This document shows, in pieces, positions 1 through 6,484 of a DNA stretch of 9,651 bases. Both the position numbers and the translations under genes were made by a program. Within the stretch, counting starts at the first letter, position 1. Each line of letters starts with the position of its first letter. The DNA is from JAXFQS01 sp051892815 (GTDB lineage: Bacteria; Verrucomicrobiota; Kiritimatiellia; RFP12; DVOR01): the NCBI GenBank assembly GCA_051892815.1, contig JBJFGP010000197.1, positions 1-9,651 of the forward strand, written 5' to 3'. Under the pieces are notes generated by a model. The model saw nothing but the letters and a program-made list of their open reading frames with translations, ran no database searches and had not been told where the DNA came from.

Positions 1-213
1 ATTCTCGACCTGACCCCCATTCTGACCAACTACCCCGCCGGCTCGCCCCCCAGCTCATCCGCCATTCGACTTCCCGGCAATCTCCGCCTCGTGCTGCTTG
101 GGCGGGACATCAGCGGATTGGTACGCACCAATGCCTCCGGGACCTGCCTACTCCAGAGGAGCACTGCTTGGTACGAGCCTGCCCTGCTCCTGCGTTCGAC
201 CGACACCCCTTGA
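1..213 (+). CDS. 3' end of an unrecognised protein (partial)
   Basis: Frame 1 is open from the first base to a TGA at 211-213, giving the last 70 residues of a gene that begins before the window. Most third positions are G or C (about three quarters by eye), which favours this frame over frame 3, also open here to about position 230. The visible part contains the stretches LPGNLRLVLLGRD and SGTCLLQR and ends in LLLRSTDTP. I recognise no family. It might be the end of a beta-rich extracellular or enzyme domain, but that is a guess. The gap of 34 bases to the next start suggests co-transcription with the oxidoreductase downstream. It could instead be non-coding GC-rich sequence that happens to be open. 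Confidence 0.45.
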   Translation: MLDLTPILTNYPAGSPPSSSAIRLPGNLRLVLLGRDISGLVRTNASGTCLLQRSTAWYEPALLLRSTDTP

Positions 214-247
214 TACCTACGACCTAACCCGAACAAAAGGAATAACC

Positions 248-1663
248 ATGCCACCCTTCAACACCTCACGCCGAGACTTCATCCGCAAGGCAGCCACCCT
301 CGCCGTAGTCACCGGCCCGGCCGCCCGCGCCTTTGCCGCCGGAGGCGTCAACTCCAAAGTCAACCTGGCCTTCATCGGCATCGGCAACCGCGGCAACCAG
401 GTAGCCCACGAGTTCGCCCGCTTCCGCGACCTCTTCAATGTCGTTGCCTTGGCCGACACCGAAATGGGCCATGCGCGCACCCTCGACACCCTCAAACTAT
501 TCCCCCAGGCCGCGCGGTTCACCGACTTCCGGAAAATGTTCGACGCCAAGGCCAAGGAACTCGACGCCGTCGTCGTCTGCACCCCAGACAGCGGCCACTT
601 CCCCGTCGCCATGATGACCATGGGGCTGGGCAAACATCTCTACATCGAAAAGCCAATGGCCCACACCTTCCGCGAGGTCGAACTGATGATCCAGTCGGCC
701 CGCAAACACAAGGTCATCACCCAAATGGGCAACCAGGGACATTCCGGCCCCAACTACTACCAGTTTAGAGCCCTCGCCCAGCGCGGATTCCTAAACGATG
801 TCACCCGAATCGTCGCCCACATGAACATGGCGAGGCGTTGGCACAAGTGGAACGGAAAGATTCCGCCCGAGGTCTTTGCCGCCCAGCCCCTGCCCTCTGG
901 GCTTGACTGGGAAACCTGGCTCGGGCAGAACCCTTGGCACGACTACAATGTCAACTACATCAACGGCGACTGGCGTTGCTGGTATGACTTTGGCAACGGC
1001 GCCCTGGGGGACTGGGGTGCGCACATTTTCGACACGGCGCACGAGTTCCTCGACCTCGGTCTGCCCGAGCAAGTGGAGGTGCGCAATGTCACCGGCCACA
1101 CCGACAAGGTCTTTCCGATGAACTCGACGGTTGTCTTCAAATTCCCCGCCAGAGGCAAACTGCCGGCCTGCGACATCGAGTGGTACGAGGGGCGGACCAA
1201 TCTGCCCGATCTCCCCAAGGGATACGGCGAACTCAAGGCGGCGACCGACATTCCTTCGTCCGGGAACGAGACTTACAAGGAGATCAAGTCGCTCCCGCCC
1301 GGGAAGGAGATTTATACTAAGCGCGGGCTTGTGCTCAAAGGCGGCTCGCACAGTTCCACGCTCGAACTTGTCGGGGAGAGGGATGCCCAGGTCGAGGCGA
1401 TTCTGAAGGACTTTCCGACCGGTCAGCCCGACCACTACAAGGCCTTTGTGCTGGCCATCCGCGGGGAGGCGAAGAACAATTCGCCCTTCGAGTTGGCGGG
1501 GCCGCTCAGCCAGGTGATGTGCATGGGCTGCATCGCCCAGAAACTCAACCGTTCTTTCCGCTTCGACCGCACCACCAAGCGTATCGTCAACGACCCGGTC
1601 GCCGATGCGATGCTTGACGGTCCGGCCCCGCGCAAGGGCTGGGAAGCCTTCTACAAAATCTAA
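248..1663 (+). CDS. Tat-exported Gfo/Idh/MocA family oxidoreductase
   Basis: The 471-residue protein is an NAD(P)-dependent oxidoreductase of the Gfo/Idh/MocA family. Members act on sugars, inositols and related polyols; the substrate here cannot be read from sequence. I chose the ATG at 248 because AAGGAA lies just upstream and the protein then begins with a twin-arginine signal (SRRDFIRKAA, residues 7-16) followed by an Ala-rich segment to about residue 33. Starting at 98 would bury that signal 50 residues in. A Rossmann nucleotide-binding motif GIGNRG is at 44-49, the family EKP motif containing the likely catalytic lysine is at 134-136, and the second domain carries GALGDWGAHIFD near 251-262. 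Tat export implies that it folds with its cofactor in the cytoplasm and works in the periplasm. Large sets of such exported paralogues are known from Planctomycetes, Verrucomicrobia and relatives. A hairpin terminator follows. Confidence 0.93.
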   Translation: MPPFNTSRRDFIRKAATLAVVTGPAARAFAAGGVNSKVNLAFIGIGNRGNQVAHEFARFRDLFNVVALADTEMGHARTLDTLKLFPQAARFTDFRKMFDAKAKELDAVVVCTPDSGHFPVAMMTMGLGKHLYIEKPMAHTFREVELMIQSARKHKVITQMGNQGHSGPNYYQFRALAQRGFLNDVTRIVAHMNMARRWHKWNGKIPPEVFAAQPLPSGLDWETWLGQNPWHDYNVNYINGDWRCWYDFGNGALGDWGAHIFDTAHEFLDLGLPEQVEVRNVTGHTDKVFPMNSTVVFKFPARGKLPACDIEWYEGRTNLPDLPKGYGELKAATDIPSSGNETYKEIKSLPPGKEIYTKRGLVLKGGSHSSTLELVGERDAQVEAILKDFPTGQPDHYKAFVLAIRGEAKNNSPFELAGPLSQVMCMGCIAQKLNRSFRFDRTTKRIVNDPVADAMLDGPAPRKGWEAFYKI

Positions 1664-1685
1664 CCCGCGCGCTCCCTTCCCACAT

Positions 1686-1718
1686 GGCCGCACGACGCCT
1701 TCCGCCGTGCGGCCTTTT
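1686..1718 (+). terminator. Rho-independent terminator after the Gfo/Idh/MocA gene
   Basis: GGCCGCACG (1686-1694) is exactly complementary to CGTGCGGCC (1706-1714), giving a 9-bp GC-rich stem with an 11-base loop, followed by TTTT at 1715-1718. It starts 22 bases after the stop codon. The T tract is short, so termination may be incomplete. Confidence 0.75.
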
Positions 1719-1770
1719 CCATTTGGTGCCTACCACCGCGTCCCAAAGGTAGCCGCGAAGCGCTCCCGCA

Positions 1771-1826
1771 GGTTGCCACCTCAGTTCCCCTGAGGTGGCA
1801 ACCTCCTCCCCCTTGAGGTATCAACC
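1771..1826. repeat. Perfect 13-bp inverted repeat plus a degenerate third copy, between convergent genes
   Basis: GGTTGCCACCTCA (1771-1783) and TGAGGTGGCAACC (1791-1803) form a perfect 13-bp stem with a 7-base loop. A third arm, TGAGGTATCAACC (1814-1826), repeats the second with two central changes and includes the stop codon of mnmA (1821-1823). The first arm could therefore pair with either of the other two. The stem lies between convergent genes and could terminate mnmA transcription, but no T-rich run follows it on the minus strand, so a classical terminator is not assured. It could also be a small dispersed intergenic repeat. Confidence 0.7.
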
Positions 1827-2879
1827 TTTCGCCCCGATTCCTTGGCGCAAAAATCCACCGCCAACGACTTCATCGCCCGCGTAGAGCACCAGCGACTGGC
1901 CCGGGGTGACGACATCCGCCGGTTCCGCGAAGCGCACCTCCATACGCCCTTCCGAAGAGGCCCAGGACGCCACCGGAATCGGGCGCTGACGGTATCGCGT
2001 CTGCGCAGTCAGCGCCACCTCCTGCGAGGGCGGCGCATCCTGCCAGAGCCACCCCTCCGCCACCGCCCCGACAGCCTCCGTCGCCCGCGGATTCGTCGAA
2101 AGCCCAATCCGCCCCGAGCCCGCATCTATCGACACCACCCGCGCCCGCGCCCCCAGCGCAATCCCCAACCCTTTCCGCTGCCCGACCGTACAGAGGTGCA
2201 CCCCCTTGTGAGGCCCCAGCGCCCGACCTGAGTCATCGACGAACATCCCCTCGCGAACCCTCCCTCCCACCGCCTGACGCAGCAACTCTGCAAAAGGCGT
2301 CGCCCCGTCCGAGAAGCAGACATCCTGGCTTTCCGGCGCATCTGCATTGGCCAACTCAGCCTCGCGCGCCGCCGCGCGCACCTCCCCCTTGACCCACGCC
2401 CCGAGCGGAAACAACAACCGCTCACGAACCGCGCGCGGCAACGCCCAGAGAAAATAGCTCTGATCCTTCCGCCCGTCCGCCCCCCGCACAATCCGCCCCC
2501 CGCGAAGCCGCGCATAATGCCCCGTCGCGACATGCCCGGCCCCCAACTCGTCCGCCACCCCGACGAGCGCCTCAAACTTCACCAGCGGATTGCAGAAAAC
2601 ACACGGATTCGGCGTTCGCCCCCTATCATACGCCTCCCAGCAGCGAACCAGAACCTCCCGCCGGAACCCCTCGCGGCAATCCACCACAAGATGCCGAATC
2701 CCCACCCGCTCGGCAACCCTCCGCGCCGCCTCCGACGCATCACCCCCACACCCGCTCAAGTCGTGCATCCTCAGCGTCACCCCCACCCCCTCATGCCCCT
2801 CAGACCGTAGACGCAACGCCGCCACTGCCGAGTCAACACCCCCGCTCAAACCCAGTACAACCAAGCCTTCAGACCTCAT
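1821..2879 (-). CDS. mnmA: tRNA-specific 2-thiouridylase MnmA
   Basis: The 352-residue protein matches MnmA (TrmU), which uses ATP and persulfide sulfur to thiolate U34 in the wobble position of tRNA for Lys, Glu and Gln. The PP-loop ATP site SGGVDS is at residues 12-17. The catalytic cysteine of TPNPCVFCN is C93, and its partner is C188 in ESQDVCF. The tRNA-contacting TVGQRKGLG is at 231-239, and the C-terminal beta-barrel element VTPGQSLVLY is at 324-333. The length is typical of the family. I chose the ATG at 2877-2879 because it places the PP-loop at the usual distance from the N-terminus and has AAAGG 8 bases upstream. An in-frame start at 2978 would add 33 residues with no family counterpart and would run through the proposed promoter. 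The gene is divergent from serS and convergent with the oxidoreductase gene. Confidence 0.96.
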   Translation of the reverse strand: MRSEGLVVLGLSGGVDSAVAALRLRSEGHEGVGVTLRMHDLSGCGGDASEAARRVAERVGIRHLVVDCREGFRREVLVRCWEAYDRGRTPNPCVFCNPLVKFEALVGVADELGAGHVATGHYARLRGGRIVRGADGRKDQSYFLWALPRAVRERLLFPLGAWVKGEVRAAAREAELANADAPESQDVCFSDGATPFAELLRQAVGGRVREGMFVDDSGRALGPHKGVHLCTVGQRKGLGIALGARARVVSIDAGSGRIGLSTNPRATEAVGAVAEGWLWQDAPPSQEVALTAQTRYRQRPIPVASWASSEGRMEVRFAEPADVVTPGQSLVLYAGDEVVGGGFLRQGIGAKG

Positions 2880-2904
2880 CCTGCCTACCTTTCTCCAAAA
2901 CCAA

Positions 2905-2933
2905 ATAGTAGACGATTTGCCCCCCCATTGCAA
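2905..2933 (-). promoter_or_regulatory. Candidate mnmA promoter with a G7 tract in its spacer
   Basis: On the minus strand TTGCAA (2928-2933) and TACTAT (2905-2910) are separated by exactly 17 bases. Each matches the sigma-70 consensus at four of six positions. Transcription would start near 2898, leaving a leader of about 20 bases before the mnmA ATG. The spacer contains seven consecutive G on that strand (2920-2926). Predicted by eye only. Confidence 0.45.
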
Positions 2934-2964
2934 CCGCATTTTCACACCAGGCAAACCGAAATCA

Positions 2965-2994
2965 ATGGCATCCGCCACCCCATTGTGCTATACT
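2965..2994 (+). promoter_or_regulatory. Candidate serS promoter with extended -10
   Basis: TATACT (2989-2994) is preceded by TGC, giving an extended -10 element TGCTATACT. A weak -35, ATGGCA (2965-2970), lies 18 bases upstream. A start near 3001 would give a leader of about 40 bases, ending in AAAGGAT (3028-3034) ahead of the serS ATG. Its -35 element lies about 31 bases from that of the proposed mnmA promoter, facing the other way. Confidence 0.55.
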
Positions 2995-3040
2995 AACCCC
3001 GTTTGCGCGAGCCCACCGCCCGTGCCCAAAGGATACCCCC

Positions 3041-4318
3041 ATGCTCGACATCAAACGCATTCGCGAGAACACCGAAGAAGTCCGCAACGGCCTCGTCCGC
3101 AGAGGAATGGATACCGCCTGTCTTGAGAAGATCCTAGCCGCAGACATTGAACGCCGCGCCCTCATCGCAAAGGCAGACGAACTCAAACAGAAACGCAACG
3201 CCGTCTCCAAAGAAATCGGACAGGCCAAGCGCGAAGGTAAAGACACCTTCGCCATACAGACCTCTATGCGCGTGCTCGGAGAAACCATTACCCTCTGCGA
3301 CAACCTGCTCGCCAATGTCGAGGAAAGACTCCGCACCGCCATGCTCGCCGTGCCCAATGTCCCCTGCCCGACCATACCAACCGGTCCGGACGCTTCAGCC
3401 AACCGGGTCGTGCGCGTCGTGGGCACTCCCAGAACCTTTTCCTTCAAACCGCTTGACCACGTCGCAATCGGCGAAAAGCTCGGCATCTTTGACTTCCCCC
3501 GGGCCGTCAAGTTGACAGGTCCCGGCTTCCCGATACTCTTGGGACAGGGTTCCCGGTTGCAACGCGCGCTCATCCAGTATATGCTCGACCTGCACACGCA
3601 GAAGCAAGGCTATACCGAGATGATTCCCCCATATGTCGTGAACACGGCTTCCATGGTCGGGACAGGGCAGTTGCCCAAGATGGCGGAGGACATGTACCAC
3701 TGCAACGCCGACGATTATTGGCTGGTGCCGACCGCGGAGGTGCCTGTCACCAATTATTACCGCAACGATATCATCGAGAAACTTCCGGTCTACCTGACGG
3801 CCTATACGCCGTGTTTCCGGCGCGAGGCGGGGTCGGCAGGAAAGGATACGAGAGGTATCCTCCGGGTGCACCAGTTCGACAAGGTCGAAATGGTGAAGTT
3901 CGTGGAGCCGGAGACTTCGTATGACGAGTTGGAAAGCCTGGTGGCAAACGCGGAAGAGATTCTCCAGAATCTCAATCTCCACTACCGGGTGATTGAACTC
4001 TGCAGCGGGGACATCTCCTTTTCTGCGGCGAAGTGTTATGATATTGAACTGTACTCGCCGGCGACCGACAGTTGGCTTGAGGTATCGAGTTGTTCGAACT
4101 TCGAGGATTTCCAGGCGCGGCGGGCGAACATTCGCTACCGCGGGCCGGACGGGAAGCCGCGTCTGGTGCACACGCTCAATGGTTCGGGGGTGGCGTTGCC
4201 GCGTTTGATGATTGCCATTCTTGAGCAATGTCAGCAGGAGGATGGTTCGGTTCTCATCCCCGAGGTGATACGCCCCTATCTCGGCGGGACTGAGCGCCTC
4301 TTGCCCAAGGCGAAGTAG
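3041..4318 (+). CDS. serS: Seryl-tRNA synthetase SerS
   Basis: The 425-residue class II aminoacyl-tRNA synthetase charges tRNA-Ser (and tRNA-Sec where present) with serine in the cytoplasm. Residues 1 to about 105 form the charged N-terminal helical arm that grips the long variable arm of tRNA-Ser. The catalytic core follows. The serine-binding TAE is at 231-233, class II motif 2 (FRREAGSAGKDT) is at 259-270, and motif 3 lies around NGSGVALPR at 380-388, with the usual QQEDGS and IPEVIRPYLGG at the C-terminus. The length is standard. The ATG at 3041 is preceded by AAAGGAT with 6 bases between. The motif 3 segment reads ALPR where many SerRS have AVGR; I believe this variant also occurs in other phyla, so I do not treat it as a defect. 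Confidence 0.97.
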   Translation: MLDIKRIRENTEEVRNGLVRRGMDTACLEKILAADIERRALIAKADELKQKRNAVSKEIGQAKREGKDTFAIQTSMRVLGETITLCDNLLANVEERLRTAMLAVPNVPCPTIPTGPDASANRVVRVVGTPRTFSFKPLDHVAIGEKLGIFDFPRAVKLTGPGFPILLGQGSRLQRALIQYMLDLHTQKQGYTEMIPPYVVNTASMVGTGQLPKMAEDMYHCNADDYWLVPTAEVPVTNYYRNDIIEKLPVYLTAYTPCFRREAGSAGKDTRGILRVHQFDKVEMVKFVEPETSYDELESLVANAEEILQNLNLHYRVIELCSGDISFSAAKCYDIELYSPATDSWLEVSSCSNFEDFQARRANIRYRGPDGKPRLVHTLNGSGVALPRLMIAILEQCQQEDGSVLIPEVIRPYLGGTERLLPKAK

Positions 4319-4350
4319 CCTTTCTTACCCAATTTCTTCATCGGACTTGC

Positions 4351-4371
4351 CGCAATCGCTTTGCGTTTTTT
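4351..4371 (+). terminator. Possible weak terminator after serS
   Basis: CGCAA (4351-4355) pairs with TTGCG (4361-4365) across a 5-base loop, and six T follow directly (4366-4371). The T tract is convincing but the stem is only 5 bp, so this may be a weak or partial stop, letting some transcripts continue into the DUF805 gene. Confidence 0.35.
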
Positions 4372-4429
4372 GCCCAAGGTGATGCGGCATTTCCATTTCA
4401 ACTCCAATCCACCGCTCCGGGAGAATCCT

Positions 4430-4786
4430 ATGGCAAAATCCAACTCGATTATAGACACCTATTGCCTGGCGTTCCGCAAAGCTTTTGTCCTTTCGGGTTG
4501 CGCCTCGCGGTCGGAGTACTGGACGCCGTTTATTGTCAACCTCGTCATTACCAGCATCCTCAACAAACTTGCCGGCGAGAGTCTTCTCTTGGCGTGCTTC
4601 TATCTGGCGTTCAGCCTTATTTGGATTATTCCTAATTTTACGCTGACGGTGCGACGGTTGCACGATACGAACCGGTCGGGTTGGAACCTCTTGTGGGCGC
4701 TCCTGCCTATCATCGGGGGTATTATCCTGCTGGTCTTCTTTCTTCAGAGGTCGGTTCGACCGAACCGGTTCGATACCAAGGAATAG
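4430..4786 (+). CDS. DUF805 family small membrane protein
   Basis: The 118-residue integral membrane protein belongs to DUF805, a family of unknown function. It shows the usual N-terminal amphipathic stretch ending in RSEYW (27-31) and three hydrophobic segments at about 33-47, 51-69 and 85-105. The conserved loop RRLHDTNRSGW (75-85) precedes the last segment. I chose the ATG at 4430 because GGGAG sits 6 bases upstream and family members begin close to this point. An in-frame TTG at 4361 would overlap the putative serS terminator. The gene is 111 bases beyond serS, and no separate promoter stands out between them. No role can be assigned from its neighbours. Confidence 0.88.
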   Translation: MAKSNSIIDTYCLAFRKAFVLSGCASRSEYWTPFIVNLVITSILNKLAGESLLLACFYLAFSLIWIIPNFTLTVRRLHDTNRSGWNLLWALLPIIGGIILLVFFLQRSVRPNRFDTKE

Positions 4787-4801
4787 GGTCGATTGCTAGA
4801 C

Positions 4802-4843
4802 ACGAAGCGGGGGCGTCGGTTGCTACCGATGCCCCCATTTCGT
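4802..4843. terminator. Long hairpin between convergent genes, possible bidirectional terminator
   Basis: GGGGGCGTCGG (4809-4819) pairs with CCGATGCCCCC (4826-4836) through 11 bp including one G-U, closing a 6-base loop. Outside this, ACGAAG (4802-4807) pairs with TTTCGT (4838-4843) after a single C-A mismatch, so the whole stem is nearly 18 bp. It lies 15 bases after the DUF805 stop and 16 bases before the end of the convergent prenyltransferase gene. It could stop transcription from both sides, although neither side has a long T tract. Confidence 0.7.
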
Positions 4844-4859
4844 TGCTATCCGCGGATGG

Positions 4860-5750
4860 CTAAATCAGGAAGGTCAGCACGACGGTGGCGAAGAACCCCG
4901 CGACCGTGCAGATGATGGCGCGGTCGGTCAGCAGCACCATTTCAGGGGCTCCGCCCTGCTCCTTGTTGTAGACCAGATGGAGGTAGCGAAAAAGCCCGAA
5001 AATCACAAAGGGAATGGTCAGCCCCAGCCGCGCATTGCCGAAGCGGTGGATGGTTTCGGGAGCAAGGGTATACATCGCATAAGCGGCGATGACACAGGCC
5101 GCAGTGATGGCGATTTGCATATCCAGCAGCGCAGGCGTATAATGAGCCAAGACCGCCCGGGTGGCGGTTTCCCCTTCAAGCGCGACCCGCTCGTGGCGAC
5201 GCTTGCAGAGCGCCAGAAAAAGCGCCAGCAGAAAGACGCACAGCAACAGCCACGGTGAGAGCCGCACATGGACCACCAATGTGCCCGCAATCGCCCGCAG
5301 TACAAACCCCATCGCCACCACGAAGACATCGACAAAAGGCACCCGCTTGAGCCCAAACGTGTAGGCCAGTTGCATCAAAATGTACCCGCAACAGAGCCAC
5401 CCGAACCCCGCCGCCAACAGGAAGCCCCCTGCCATCCCCCCCAGCAAAAGCAGCCCAGATGCCCACCCGGCCGCCCGAACCGAAAGTTCCCCCGAGGCAA
5501 CCGGACGCGTCCGCTTCGCCGGATGAAGTCGGTCCGCAGCCGCATCGCGAATATCATTGAACAGGTAGACACCCGAGGCAACCGCCGAGAACAATCCCAC
5601 CGCCACAAGTTCCCGCCCGAACGGCACCCACCCCCTCGCCAAAGCACACTCCGCCGGATCCCAAAGCGCAAAGAACCAGCCTGCCGGGATAAACCCATTC
5701 TTCACCCACTGCTTGGGACGAAGCGCACGAATCAAAGGCGGCAACCCCAT
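4860..5750 (-). CDS. UbiA-family prenyltransferase, decaprenyl-phosphate phosphoribosyltransferase-like
   Basis: The 296-residue polytopic membrane protein is of the UbiA superfamily. It begins RALRPKQWVKN (8-18), the N-terminal signature of the decaprenyl-phosphate phosphoribosyltransferase branch (mycobacterial UbiA, Rv3806c), rather than of quinone or heme prenyltransferases. The magnesium-binding motif NDIRDAAAD is at 65-73, followed by KRTRPVASG (79-87). The second half carries KRVPFVDVF near 135-143 and KRRHE at 183-187. About eight or nine hydrophobic helices are visible. The known reaction in that branch transfers 5-phosphoribose from PRPP to a polyprenyl phosphate at the inner membrane. 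The ATG overlaps the stop of the upstream glycosyltransferase (TGATG), with GGAGGG nine bases before it, so the two are translationally coupled and probably share polyprenyl phosphate as acceptor. No DprE1/DprE2 epimerase genes lie in the window, so the final product may be a ribosyl rather than an arabinosyl lipid. Confidence 0.85.
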   Translation of the reverse strand: MGLPPLIRALRPKQWVKNGFIPAGWFFALWDPAECALARGWVPFGRELVAVGLFSAVASGVYLFNDIRDAAADRLHPAKRTRPVASGELSVRAAGWASGLLLLGGMAGGFLLAAGFGWLCCGYILMQLAYTFGLKRVPFVDVFVVAMGFVLRAIAGTLVVHVRLSPWLLLCVFLLALFLALCKRRHERVALEGETATRAVLAHYTPALLDMQIAITAACVIAAYAMYTLAPETIHRFGNARLGLTIPFVIFGLFRYLHLVYNKEQGGAPEMVLLTDRAIICTVAGFFATVVLTFLI

Positions 5751-6484
5751 CAGACCGAAGCCCTCCGGCGCGGCCGACGGCGGAAACGATTGCGCGCCCA
5801 GACTTTAAGGACCATCAGCATCGATTCAAAGGCAATGTCGAGATTCATCTTCGAGTAGCCCGCCGCACGATCCCTGAAAATGATCGGTATCTCGACCAGC
5901 CGCCGGTCCGACATCCAAATAGCGTGGTTCACCTCCAATTGGAAACTGTAGCCGTTCGAGGTAATCGTCGACAAATCCACCTCGCGCAGCACCTCCGCCC
6001 GAAACGCTTTGAACCCGCCAGTCGGATCGCTGACCGGCATGCCCGTGACCAAACGCACATAGACACCCGCCGCCAAACTAATAATCAGCCGCGAAAAAGG
6101 CCAGTCCAGCACCCGAATGCCGCCCGCATATCGCGAGCCTATAACCAAATCATTCTCCCCCAAAGCAGCGAGAAAACGGGGAATATCCGCTGGATTGTGC
6201 GAGAAGTCGCAGTCCATTTGAACCACAGCCGAATAGTCCCGCTCCAGCGCCCAGGAGAAACCAGCCGTATACGCCCGGCCAAGCCCTTCTTTCTCCGCAC
6301 GGTGAAGTACGTGAATGCGCGAGTTCTTCGCTGCCAACTCGTCTAGAAGTGCCCCTGTGCCATCTGGCGAGTTGTCATCCACGAAGAGCAGTTCCAGCTC
6401 GGGAGACTGCCCCAAGACTGCCTGCGCCATTGGCCCGACGTTGTCGCGCTCATCGTAGGTCGGAATGACTACAAGCGTCTTCAT
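5750..6484 (-). CDS. Polyprenol-phosphate mannosyltransferase-like GT2 glycosyltransferase (Dpm1 type)
   Basis: The 244-residue protein is a GT-A fold family 2 glycosyltransferase close to dolichol/polyprenol-phosphate mannose synthase. This enzyme moves a sugar from a GDP- or UDP-sugar to a polyprenyl phosphate on the cytoplasmic face of the membrane. VVIPTYDERDN (5-15) begins the nucleotide-binding half. DDNSPDGT is at 36-43, the DXD-type metal site is in QMDCDFSHNP (89-98), and SDPTGGFKAFR (152-162) and FRDRAAGYSKM (203-213) are typical Dpm1 elements. There is no C-terminal transmembrane domain, so it is the short, peripheral type. Its last 14 residues contain eight arginines at 231-241, which could hold it to acidic membrane lipids. 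The start overlaps the thiG stop by four bases (ATGA). The donor sugar cannot be determined. Confidence 0.9.
   Translation of the reverse strand: MKTLVVIPTYDERDNVGPMAQAVLGQSPELELLFVDDNSPDGTGALLDELAAKNSRIHVLHRAEKEGLGRAYTAGFSWALERDYSAVVQMDCDFSHNPADIPRFLAALGENDLVIGSRYAGGIRVLDWPFSRLIISLAAGVYVRLVTGMPVSDPTGGFKAFRAEVLREVDLSTITSNGYSFQLEVNHAIWMSDRRLVEIPIIFRDRAAGYSKMNLDIAFESMLMVLKVWARNRFRRRPRRRASV

Noticed and set aside
98..247. N-terminal extension of the oxidoreductase to a start at 98
   Set aside because: It would place the twin-arginine signal about 57 residues into the protein, and the ATG at 248 has its own ribosome binding site.
380..388. Possible programmed frameshift or defect in SerS motif 3 (residue numbers), reading ALPR rather than AVGR
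   Set aside because: The flanking motif is intact, and I believe the ALPR form occurs in SerRS of other phyla, so it is natural variation.
791..1693. A 300-codon open frame on the minus strand opposite the oxidoreductase
   Set aside because: The plus-strand protein has clear family motifs throughout. The antisense frame shows no recognisable domain and is an expected by-product of high GC content.
2880..2978. Upstream start for mnmA adding 33 residues
   Set aside because: The added residues have no counterpart in MnmA, the extension would cross the proposed promoter, and the ATG at 2879 has a ribosome binding site at good distance.
3395..4228. A 277-codon open frame on the minus strand opposite serS
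   Set aside because: It is fully covered by the catalytic core of SerS, and its Arg/His-rich translation has no recognisable domain.
5268..5858. A 196-codon plus-strand frame opposite the prenyltransferase
   Set aside because: Its translation is rich in Pro, Arg, His and Gln, typical of an antisense shadow, while the minus-strand protein has complete UbiA motifs.
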